From: an uncultured Actinomycetes bacterium
GTDB lineage: Bacteria; Actinomycetota; Thermoleophilia; Solirubrobacterales; 70-9
Assembly (NCBI GenBank): GCA_946886425.1
Contig: CAMPIP010000146.1
Coordinates: 1-6,001, forward strand
DNA length: 6,001 nucleotides
Direction: 5' to 3'
Part shown: positions 1 to 5,106 of the stretch, in pieces
Layout of the letters: every line of letters begins with the position of its first letter
How positions within the stretch are numbered: position 1 is the first letter of the stretch
The notes under the pieces: model-generated
The model's database searches: none
The model's input: only the letters and a program-made list of their open reading frames with translations
What the model was told of the DNA's origin: nothing
Position numbers and translations under genes: made by a program

Positions 1-378
1 CATCCACTCCGGGGGCACCTCGACCGCCTTCATCAGCCGCCTGCGCAGGCGGCTGCCCTCGGCGGTGAGGGCGATCAGCCGTACCCGGCGGTCGTGCTCG
101 GCCGGCTCGCGCCGAGCCAGACCGCGCTCTTCGAGCCCGTCGACGATCCCGGTGACGTTGGAGTTGTCGCAGCTCAGGTAGGCGGCGATCTCCCCCATCG
201 GCCGCGGCCGGTCGAGCATCCGCAGGACGCCGAAGGCGGGCGGACTCAGATCGTGTTCGCGGCCGATGTGGATGAACGGCGGCGGGTAGACGAGCGGCGC
301 CAGGAGGCGCCAGGCCTCGCGGGCGGCGTCCTCTGCCCCGTCGCTTTTGGCCGCGGCTCCTGTCGCCTTGGTTCCCAT
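1..378 (-). CDS. MarR-family transcriptional regulator (3' end outside window)
   Basis: This is a winged helix-turn-helix repressor, probably dimeric, that would release DNA on binding a small ligand. The visible 126 codons run from ATG at 378 down to base 1 with no stop, so the C-terminal dimerisation helix is missing (the family is usually 140-160 residues). Residues 45-66 (SPPAFGVLRML onward) fit the first DNA-binding helices. Residues 69-86 (SCDNSNVTGIVDGLEERG) are the recognition helix, and 96-105 (DRRVRLIALT) is the beta wing with the family's DRR signature. I chose ATG 378 over the in-frame ATG at 387 because 387 lies inside the best -10 box (386-391), which would put transcription start at or beside 378. 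It diverges from the ABC exporter at 448, the usual layout for a local repressor of an efflux pump. Family call is confident; the ligand is unknown. Confidence 0.9.
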   Translation of the reverse strand, partial: MGTKATGAAAKSDGAEDAAREAWRLLAPLVYPPPFIHIGREHDLSPPAFGVLRMLDRPRPMGEIAAYLSCDNSNVTGIVDGLEERGLARREPAEHDRRVRLIALTAEGSRLRRRLMKAVEVPPEWM

Positions 379-385
379 GAGATGC

Positions 386-399
386 ATTCTAAACAGAAT
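386..399. promoter_or_regulatory. Second small inverted repeat, possible operator half
   Basis: ATTCT (386-390) and AGAAT (395-399) are perfect inverted arms around AAAC. The site sits on the -10 box of the MarR promoter and abuts the larger inverted repeat at 398-418, so the two could be adjacent dimer sites. The arms are only 5 bp in AT-rich DNA, so chance is a real alternative. Confidence 0.4.
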
Positions 400-414
400 A
401 TTTGATAGCCTCAA
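386..414 (-). promoter_or_regulatory. Promoter of the MarR gene, apparently leaderless
   Basis: On the minus strand a TTGAGG -35 box (409-414) and a TAGAAT -10 box (386-391) are separated by exactly 17 nt. The -10 box ends 7 nt before the A of ATG 378, so transcription would start at or next to the start codon and leave no room for a ribosome binding site. Both boxes overlap inverted repeats, which suits autorepression. The matches (4/6 and 5/6 to the sigma-70 type consensus) stand out in otherwise GC-rich DNA. Inferred from sequence only. Confidence 0.55.
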
Positions 415-418
415 ATAT
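398..418. promoter_or_regulatory. Putative MarR operator: perfect 8-bp inverted repeat
   Basis: ATATTTGA (398-405) and TCAAATAT (411-418) form a perfect inverted repeat around a 5-nt spacer TAGCC. An AT-rich palindrome of about 20 bp between a MarR gene and its divergent target is what MarR dimers normally bind. It covers the -35 box of the MarR promoter and lies 30 nt upstream of the ABC ATPase start, so bound repressor could block both genes. Symmetry is directly visible; binding by this MarR is inferred. Confidence 0.6.
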
Positions 419-437
419 CTAGCTTGGCGACGACTTT

Positions 438-444
438 GGGAGGG
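438..444 (+). promoter_or_regulatory. Ribosome binding site fixing the ABC ATPase start
   Basis: GGGAGGG lies directly upstream of ATG 448, leaving 3 nt between the purine run and the start codon. It is the clearest Shine-Dalgarno sequence in the window. It favours ATG 448 over the in-frame upstream TTG at 424, which would place this purine run inside the gene. Confidence 0.7.
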
Positions 445-447
445 AAC

Positions 448-1464
448 ATGGCAACCGACGACGCGCAACGCACGGGGATCGAGGTCGAAGGGCTGGTCCG
501 CGAGTTCAAGAACGGGCCGCGCGCCGTCGACGGGATCGACCTGCGCGTCGCCCCCGGTGAGATTTACGGCTTCCTCGGCCCCAACGGCGCCGGCAAGTCG
601 ACGACGGTGCTGATGCTGACCACCCTGCTCCCCCCGACCGCGGGGACGGCGCGGGTCGCCGGCCACGACATCGTCTCCGAAGGGCCGCGGGTGCGGGCCT
701 CGATCGGGGCGGCCCTCCAGGAGGCGGCGCTCGACCCGCTGCTGACCGGGCGCGAGCACATGCGCCTGCAGACCTCGCTGCACGGGATCGCCAAGGGCGA
801 GCGGGAGCAGCGCGGCGACGAGCTGCTCGCGCGGGTTGGGCTTTCGCAGGCGGCCGACCGCAAGGTCGGCGGCTACTCGGGCGGGATGAAGCGGCGCCTC
901 GACCTCGCCCTGGCGCTCGCCCACCGGCCGCGCATCCTCTTCCTCGACGAGCCGACCACCGGCCTCGACATCCAGAGCCGTACGGCGCTCTGGGAAGAGG
1001 TGGCAAGCCTCGCCGCCGACGATGGCGTGACCGTCTTCCTCACCACCCAATACCTGGAGGAGGCGGACACGCTCGCCGACCGGGTCGGGATCATCGACCA
1101 CGGCCGGATCGTCGCCGAGGGGACCCCGGCGGCGCTGAAAGCCGAGATCGGCCGGCCGACGGTCGAAGCGGTCCCCCACGACGCCGCGGACCAGGAGCGG
1201 ATGGGCGCCGTCCTCGCCCGGTTCGGCGAGCTGGCCGGCGCCCGGCCGAAAGGCGCCGCGGTCCGCCTGCAGGGCGGCGAGTCCCAGCTGGCCGAGGTGG
1301 TCCGGGCGCTGGACGCCGAGGGGATCGCGATCGAGCACCTGCAGCTGCACGCCCCCTCGCTGGACGACGTCTTCCTCAACAAGACCGGCCGCTCGCTGGA
1401 GGGGGCCGAGGAGGCGGAGCTCGAGGCCGAGGACGCGGCGGCGGAGGCGGTCGGCTCGGCGTGA
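448..1464 (+). CDS. DrrA-type ABC exporter ATP-binding protein
   Basis: This is the cytoplasmic ATPase subunit that powers the two permeases encoded just downstream. The 338-residue protein has all nucleotide-binding motifs: Walker A GPNGAGKST at 44-52, Q-loop Gln 91, signature YSGGMKRRL at 143-151, Walker B ILFLDE with Asp 167 and catalytic Glu 168, then the D-loop TTGLD. The switch position is Gln 201 (TTQYLEEAD) rather than His, as is usual in the daunorubicin-resistance (DrrA) subfamily. After about residue 230 comes the accessory C-terminal domain (DUF4162-like), ending in LDDVFLNKTGR, typical of DrrA. An acidic Glu/Ala-rich tail of about 25 residues follows and looks poorly conserved. 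Its TGA overlaps the next gene's GTG, so the two are probably translationally coupled. The divergent MarR gene suggests induction by a toxic compound. The substrate cannot be read from sequence: antibiotic, lipid and polyketide export are all possible. Confidence 0.93.
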   Translation: MATDDAQRTGIEVEGLVREFKNGPRAVDGIDLRVAPGEIYGFLGPNGAGKSTTVLMLTTLLPPTAGTARVAGHDIVSEGPRVRASIGAALQEAALDPLLTGREHMRLQTSLHGIAKGEREQRGDELLARVGLSQAADRKVGGYSGGMKRRLDLALALAHRPRILFLDEPTTGLDIQSRTALWEEVASLAADDGVTVFLTTQYLEEADTLADRVGIIDHGRIVAEGTPAALKAEIGRPTVEAVPHDAADQERMGAVLARFGELAGARPKGAAVRLQGGESQLAEVVRALDAEGIAIEHLQLHAPSLDDVFLNKTGRSLEGAEEAELEAEDAAAEAVGSA

Positions 1465-2240
1465 GCGCCGGCCTGCGCACCCAGATCGGCCAGCTCGCGC
1501 ACCGCTCGGTGCTGCGGACGCTGCGCCAGCCGGCCCAGATCGTGCCGGCGCTGATCTTCCCGCTCTTCCTGCTGGCGGTGAACGCGGGCGGGCTCAAAGA
1601 CACCACCAACCTGCCCGGCTTCCCGACCGACTCCTACCTGACCTTCGCGCTGGCGGTGCCGTTCATGCAGGGGGCGCTGTTCTCGGTGATGAACGCCGGC
1701 ACCGACCTCGCCCGCGACATCGAGACCGGCTTCCTCAACCGCCTGGCGCTGACGCCGCTGCGCGGCGCCGCCCTCCTCAGCGGCCTGCTCGCCGGCGCCG
1801 TCGTGCTCGGGCTGTTGCAGGCGGTCACCTACCTGGTCGTCGGCCTCACCGCCGGCGCCGAACTCGCCGCCGGCCTCGGCGGCGCTGTGACGATCGTCCT
1901 CCTCTCGGTGACGATCACCGTCGCCTTCGGGACGATCGGGCTGTTCGCCGCCCTGCGGACCGGCTCCGGCGAGGCCGTCCAGAGCCTCTTCCCGGTCTTC
2001 TTCGTCTTCCTCTTCCTCTCGGCGATGGCGCTGCCGCTCGACCTCCTGCAGACCGACTGGTTCCACGACGTCGCCGCCGTCAACCCGGTCACCTACCTGC
2101 TGCAGGCCTTCCGCTCACTGCTGATCGAGGGCTGGGAGCTGGACGAGCTGGCGCTCGGCTTCGGAATCGCCCTGGTGATCCTGGCGGTCGGGATGCTCGG
2201 GGCCAGCAGGGCCCTGAAGACCCGGCTGGTGCGGACGTGA
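1461..2240 (+). CDS. ABC-2 type permease (first of two, DrrB-like)
   Basis: This is a 259-residue membrane subunit of the exporter. Six hydrophobic segments are visible, near residues 27-45, 58-79, 104-130, 140-165, 176-196 and 229-249, matching the ABC-2 permease fold. Between helices 2 and 3 the stretch DLARDIETGFLNRLALTPL (82-100) is the conserved cytoplasmic element that contacts the ATPase. VNPVTYLLQAFRSLL (208-222) is the conserved motif before the last helix. The start is GTG 1461, overlapping the ATPase stop by 4 bp (GTGA). It is clearly related to the next gene: both carry PALIFPLF, an ETGF..R motif and VNPVT at matching positions. They probably form a heterodimeric membrane domain. 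The family is certain; the transported substrate is not. Confidence 0.9.
   Translation: MSAGLRTQIGQLAHRSVLRTLRQPAQIVPALIFPLFLLAVNAGGLKDTTNLPGFPTDSYLTFALAVPFMQGALFSVMNAGTDLARDIETGFLNRLALTPLRGAALLSGLLAGAVVLGLLQAVTYLVVGLTAGAELAAGLGGAVTIVLLSVTITVAFGTIGLFAALRTGSGEAVQSLFPVFFVFLFLSAMALPLDLLQTDWFHDVAAVNPVTYLLQAFRSLLIEGWELDELALGFGIALVILAVGMLGASRALKTRLVRT
1543..1568 (+). repeat. 26-nt exact direct repeat, copy 1 (inside first permease)
   Basis: Positions 1543-1568 are identical base for base to 2331-2356. Both encode the PALIFPLF segment at the start of the first membrane helix, in the same frame. Shared ancestry of the two permease genes explains the protein match. Identity at every third position over 26 nt is higher than in the rest of the gene pair. 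Confidence 0.8.
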
Positions 2241-3022
2241 GCGGGCCGAACCCAGCTGGCGCCGTGACGATCGCCCGCGCGGTTGCCTGGCGCAGCATCC
2301 GCATCTTCCTCGGCAACCCGGCCTTCCTGCTGCCGGCGCTGATCTTCCCGCTCTTCTTCTTCGTCTCCTTCGCGGGCGGGCTCTCGGCGGTCGCCAACGT
2401 CCCGGGGTTCGACTTCCCGAGCGGCTACACCGCCTTCCAGTTCGTCATCGTGCTGCTGCAGTCGGCCGCCTTCGGCGGCGTCTTCACCGGCTTCGGGATC
2501 GCCCGCGACTTCGAGACCGGCTTCGCGAACCGCTACCTGCTGGCCGCCTCCAACCGCAACGGGATCGTGCTCGGCTACGCGATGGCGGCGCTGGTCCGCG
2601 CCGTCATCACCTGGGCGATCCTCACCGCCGTCGCCCTTGTCGCCGGCATGGAGGTCGGCGGCGGCGGCGTCGAACTGTTCGGCCTCTACGGGCTCGCCGT
2701 GCTCGTCAACCTGGCTGCGACGATGTGGGCGGCTGGGGTGGCGATGCGGGTGCGCTCGATCCAGGGCGGGCCGCTGATGCAGTTCCCGGTCTTCCTGGTG
2801 CTCTTCCTCGCCCCGGTCTACGTGCCGCTCGAGCTGCTCAGTGGCTGGATCCACACGGTCGCCTCGGTCAACCCGGTCACCGCCCTGCTCGAGGCCGGCC
2901 GCGGCTTCATCTCCGGCGACCCGGTCCTGGTCGGCCTCGCCTTCACGGTCGCCGTCGCCTTGCCGGTCCTCTTCGCGCTCTGGGCCCGCGGCGGGCTGCG
3001 CCGCGCCGAAGCCGCTGGCTGA
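2237..3022 (+). CDS. ABC-2 type permease (second, paralogous to the first)
   Basis: This 261-residue permease is the second membrane half of the exporter. Hydrophobic segments lie near residues 29-48, 65-85, 110-137, 147-170, 182-200 and 229-250. The coupling element GIARDFETGFANRYLLAAS (87-105) and the VNPVTALLEAGRGFI motif (211-225) align with the same elements of the preceding permease, so the pair arose by duplication. GTG 2237 overlaps the previous stop by 4 bp, the same GTGA coupling as upstream. The product ends with a basic, Ala-rich tail (RGGLRRAEAAG) on the cytoplasmic side. Nothing transport-related follows, so the operon probably ends here, but I see no classical terminator with a T run after the stop. 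Confidence 0.9.
   Translation: MSGPNPAGAVTIARAVAWRSIRIFLGNPAFLLPALIFPLFFFVSFAGGLSAVANVPGFDFPSGYTAFQFVIVLLQSAAFGGVFTGFGIARDFETGFANRYLLAASNRNGIVLGYAMAALVRAVITWAILTAVALVAGMEVGGGGVELFGLYGLAVLVNLAATMWAAGVAMRVRSIQGGPLMQFPVFLVLFLAPVYVPLELLSGWIHTVASVNPVTALLEAGRGFISGDPVLVGLAFTVAVALPVLFALWARGGLRRAEAAG
2331..2356 (+). repeat. 26-nt exact direct repeat, copy 2 (inside second permease)
   Basis: This is the partner of 1543-1568, 788 bp downstream, encoding the same PALIFPLF helix segment. Recombination between the copies would delete 788 bp and leave one chimeric, in-frame permease, because 788 plus the different reading registers is accommodated by each copy being in its own gene's frame. Confidence 0.75.
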
Positions 3023-3043
3023 CCGGACCGGGGAAGAAAAGTG

Positions 3044-3124
3044 ATGAACCTCACGTTGCCGGGTACAGCGGCCGAAGAGGCTGCCCATCTGGCTCTCCGC
3101 AGGGCAGTCCCGGCCTATGCCTAG
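3044..3124 (+). CDS. Possible 26-residue ORF between exporter and PAS gene
   Basis: ATG 3044 to TAG 3122 encodes MNLTLPGTAAEE followed by AAHLALRRAVPAYA. A purine-rich stretch (GGGGAAGAAAAG, 3030-3041) precedes it and could act as a weak ribosome binding site. No family is recognised. The stretch after residue 8 could be a short amphipathic helix, and there is no signal peptide or membrane segment. Third-position GC content is lower than in the flanking genes, which argues against a conserved gene. It overlaps inverted repeats, so it may be a leader peptide or simply a chance open frame in a structured leader. Confidence 0.2.
   Translation: MNLTLPGTAAEEAAHLALRRAVPAYA
3058..3114 (+). repeat. 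Intergenic region with nested RNA-pairing potential
   Basis: GCCGGG (3058-3063) pairs perfectly with CCCGGC (3109-3114). Inside, two alternative hairpins compete: GCGGCC/GGCTGC (3068-3073 with 3079-3084, loop GAAGA) and GGCTGCCC/GGGCAGTC (3079-3086 with 3102-3109, one G-U pair). Bases 3079-3084 belong to both. A smaller GTGA/TCAC hairpin (3041-3044, 3051-3054) lies upstream. It could be a switching leader of the PAS gene or a decay/termination structure for the exporter mRNA. There is no T run, and no known riboswitch consensus was recognised. In GC-rich DNA some of this pairing is expected by chance. Confidence 0.35.
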
Positions 3125-3156
3125 CGCAACTCACAAGACGATTTAAAGTGTCATTT

Positions 3157-3564
3157 GTGACGCAGCGGCCCCTGGAGCTAATCCTCGCCCGGAACCTGAT
3201 GTCGGCGCTCTCGACGCCGGCCTTCCTGGTCGACGAGGGCGGCGTGCTCGCCTTCTACAACGAGGCGGCCGGGATGCTGCTCGGCAAGCGCTTCGAGGAG
3301 CTGGGCACGGTCGGGCCACAGGAGTGGGGCTCGCTGTTCGGCCCCTTCGACGAGGGCGGCGAGCCGATCCCCTACGACGAGCTGCCGGTCGTGCGGGCGG
3401 TGCGAAGCGGCCGACCGGCCCATGCCGAGTACACGATCCGCTCCACCGACGGGGCCGAGCACTCGGTCGAGGTCTCCGCCTTCCCGATCCTCACCGCCCA
3501 CGGCTCGCAGGGCGGGATCGCGATCTTCTGGCCGCAGGGCGCGAACGGGTCGGGCGCGGCATGA
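3157..3564 (+). CDS. Small single-domain PAS protein
   Basis: This soluble protein of about 135 residues consists almost entirely of one PAS sensory fold. The N-terminal helix (RPLELILARNLMSAL) is followed by TPAFLVDEGGVLAFYNEAA, the classic PAS opening strand pair and helix. Then come GKRFEELGTVGPQEW, the linker containing PIPYDELPVVRAVRSGRPA, and the closing strands EYTIRSTDGAEHSVEVSAF and GGIAIFWP. There is no kinase, cyclase or DNA-binding domain, so it would act through a partner. Its stop overlaps the start of the metallo-beta-lactamase-fold gene (ATGA), which makes that enzyme the obvious candidate. Start choice is uncertain. GTG 3157 lies 7 nt after a TAAAGT -10-like box (3144-3149), consistent with leaderless translation. 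GTG 3148 is an in-frame alternative adding three residues. Neither has a Shine-Dalgarno sequence. The bound ligand is unknown. Confidence 0.8.
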   Translation: MTQRPLELILARNLMSALSTPAFLVDEGGVLAFYNEAAGMLLGKRFEELGTVGPQEWGSLFGPFDEGGEPIPYDELPVVRAVRSGRPAHAEYTIRSTDGAEHSVEVSAFPILTAHGSQGGIAIFWPQGANGSGAA

Positions 3565-4442
3565 AGGTGACCTTCTGGGGGACGCGCGGCTCGATCCCCT
3601 CCCCCGGCCCGGAGACCGTCCGCTACGGAGGCAACACCTCCTGCGTCGGCGTCACCCTCGAGGACGGGTCGATGCTGGCGCTCGACGCCGGCAGCGGCAT
3701 CCGCAGCCTCGGCCTCGCCCTGCCGCAGGAGCCAACACGGCTGCACATCCTCCTCACCCACCTCCATCTCGACCACATCCAGGGCCTGGTCTTCTTCGCC
3801 CCCGCCTTCCGGCCCCAGACGGAGATCGTGATCTGGGGCCCGGCCTCGCCGGAGGCCTCGCTGCGCGACCGGATCGCCCGTTACATCTCAGCGCCGCTCT
3901 CGCCGGTCGAGGTGCGGGAGCTGCCCTGCGACGTCTCCTTCCGGCACGCCCCGGACACCGAGTGGGAGATCGGCTCCGCTCGGATCCGCGCCGCCTCGGT
4001 CTCCCACCGCGGCCCGACGCTCGGCTACCGGATCGATGAGGGCGACTCCTCGCTCACCTACATCCCCGACCACGAGCCCGCCCTGGGAGCCGACCTCGAC
4101 CAGCTCGACGAGGACTGGATCTCCGGCTTCGCCCTCGCTCGCGACACCTCGCTGCTGATCCACGACGGCCAGTACTCCGACGCCGAGTACCCCGACCACG
4201 TCGGCTGGGGCCACTCGGCGCTCAACCACGCGCTCGCCTTCGCCCGCCGCACCGGCGCCGAGCGGACGCAGCTCTTCCACCACGACCCGATGCACTCCGA
4301 CGAGCACCTCGACGGCCTGCGGGAGGAAGCGCGGCGGCGCTGGGTCGAGCTGGGCGGCGACGCGGATGCGGTCGAGCTGGCCCGCGAGCGGGCTGAGATC
4401 GAGCTGCCGGCCCGGGCAACGAGCCCGGCAGCGACCGTCTGA
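3561..4442 (+). CDS. Metallo-beta-lactamase-fold hydrolase, RNase Z/phosphodiesterase-like
   Basis: This 293-residue cytoplasmic enzyme belongs to the PF12706-like branch of the metallo-beta-lactamase superfamily (RNase Z, PhnP and cyclic-nucleotide phosphodiesterase relatives). The N-terminal MKVTFWGTRGSIPSPGPET and RYGGNTSCV (21-29) are typical of a bacterial subgroup in this branch. The metal centre looks complete: THLHLDH gives His 67, His 69, Asp 71 and His 72; further ligands are probably His 149 (VSHRG), Asp 170 (YIPDHE) and a late His 240 or 241 (FHHDP). HDGQY (201-205) and WGHS (216-219) are further conserved elements. It should therefore be an active, probably di-zinc, phosphoester hydrolase, but the substrate is not determined. 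ATG 3561 overlaps the PAS stop by 4 bp, so the two proteins are probably made in fixed ratio and may interact. The last 20 or so residues (ELPARATSPAATV) look like a disordered tail. Confidence 0.9.
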   Translation: MKVTFWGTRGSIPSPGPETVRYGGNTSCVGVTLEDGSMLALDAGSGIRSLGLALPQEPTRLHILLTHLHLDHIQGLVFFAPAFRPQTEIVIWGPASPEASLRDRIARYISAPLSPVEVRELPCDVSFRHAPDTEWEIGSARIRAASVSHRGPTLGYRIDEGDSSLTYIPDHEPALGADLDQLDEDWISGFALARDTSLLIHDGQYSDAEYPDHVGWGHSALNHALAFARRTGAERTQLFHHDPMHSDEHLDGLREEARRRWVELGGDADAVELARERAEIELPARATSPAATV

Positions 4443-4447
4443 GCGTT

Positions 4448-4463
4448 ACGCTGCGCGCAGTGT
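4448..4463. repeat. 16-bp near-palindrome between hydrolase and HD genes
   Basis: CTGCGCGCAG (4451-4460) is a perfect palindrome, and the flanks extend the symmetry to 16 bp with one mismatched pair. It fills the middle of the 43-nt gap before ATG 4486. It could be an operator or a short RNA stem separating expression of the two genes. GC-rich self-complementary decamers arise easily by chance here, so weight is low. Confidence 0.3.
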
Positions 4464-4485
4464 CGCGCCTGCGTTTTACCAGCCG

Positions 4486-5106
4486 ATGACGGGTGTCCCG
4501 ACCCCTCGCGTCGAAGCGGCGGTGGCGCGGTCGGCGCTGGTCCGGGAAGCGCTGGAGACGGCGGCCGACGCGCACGCCGGACAGGTCCGCAACGGCAGCG
4601 GCGGCCTCCCCTACATCGAGCACCCGAAGATGGTGACCGAGCGCCTGGCCGCGGCCGGGTACGGCGACGAGGCGCTGGCGGCGGGGCTCCTCCACGACGT
4701 CGTCGAGGACAGCGACCTGACCGTCGACGACCTGCACAAGCGCTTCGGCGAATCGGTTGCGTGCATGGTCGCGGCCCTCAGCGACGACGAATCGATCGAG
4801 GATTACGTCGAGCGCAAGCGCGAGCACCGGCAGCGGATCGAGGCCGTCGACGGCGACGCGCTGGCGATCTACGCCGCCGACAAACTGACCAACGCCAGCA
4901 TGCTTGCCGACGCCCTGGCGCGCGAAGGCGCCGCCGTCGCGGAGGAGTTCAAGGTGCCGCTGGAGCTGAAGCTGGAGATCTGGGAAGCCGACGCGGAGCT
5001 GCTGGGGCGACTCGAACCGTCGCTGCCATTCCTGGCGGACCTCGACGAGGCCCTCAGTCGCCTTCGGGACGAGATAGCAGCGGCAACCCCTCGTCCCGGT
5101 ACTTGA
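4486..5106 (+). CDS. HD-domain hydrolase of the SpoT/Mesh1 alarmone-hydrolase type
   Basis: This 206-residue protein has the HD fold of RelA/SpoT hydrolase domains with no synthetase or regulatory region. Homologous enzymes remove the 3'-pyrophosphate from (p)ppGpp in a manganese-dependent reaction; Mesh1 also cleaves NADPH. Visible landmarks in Mesh1 order are AADAHAGQVRNGSGGLPYIEHP (9-residue loop, metal ligand His 46), LLHDVVEDSDLT (ligands His 70 and Asp 71, catalytic pair Glu 74 and Asp 75), the helix LHKRFGESVACMVAALSDD (83-101), and ADKLTN (Asp 132, last ligand). All catalytic positions are kept. SpoT-like proteins usually have DRLHN or DKLYN, whereas this one has DKLTN. A C-terminal extension (about 150-206) is helical and acidic. 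ATG 4486 has no Shine-Dalgarno sequence; GTG 4522 is a weaker alternative start. It lies 43 nt after the hydrolase gene, so may share its transcript. Small alarmone hydrolase is the best guess; another nucleotide substrate is possible. Confidence 0.85.
   Translation: MTGVPTPRVEAAVARSALVREALETAADAHAGQVRNGSGGLPYIEHPKMVTERLAAAGYGDEALAAGLLHDVVEDSDLTVDDLHKRFGESVACMVAALSDDESIEDYVERKREHRQRIEAVDGDALAIYAADKLTNASMLADALAREGAAVAEEFKVPLELKLEIWEADAELLGRLEPSLPFLADLDEALSRLRDEIAAATPRPGT

Noticed and set aside
94..405. Plus-strand open frame over the MarR gene
   Set aside because: The minus-strand translation has a full MarR winged helix; the plus-strand product resembles nothing.
873..2066. Long open frame on the minus strand antisense to the ABC ATPase and first permease
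   Set aside because: Its translation is low-complexity, rich in Glu/Arg/Gln/Gly, and is the typical mirror of GC-rich coding DNA. The plus-strand genes have complete family motifs.
2093..3088. Long open frame on the minus strand antisense to the second permease
   Set aside because: Same reason: repetitive charged composition, no recognisable domain, and fully explained as the complement of a real permease gene.
3041..3125. Cyclic-di-GMP (GEMM) or other known riboswitch upstream of the PAS gene
   Set aside because: I compared it by eye with the GEMM-I core (GGCAAACC, GAAA loop, GACGCAAAGCC) and the order and key bases do not match. No other class was recognised either.
2725..3156. In-frame upstream extension of the PAS protein into the second permease
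   Set aside because: The extra sequence is an Arg/Pro/Gly-rich shifted reading of the permease gene, and the PAS fold begins only after 3157.
3324..3560. In-frame upstream extension of the metallo-hydrolase into the PAS gene
   Set aside because: The extension is Arg-rich shadow sequence; the family starts at MKVTFWGTRGS, exactly at ATG 3561 with the ATGA overlap.
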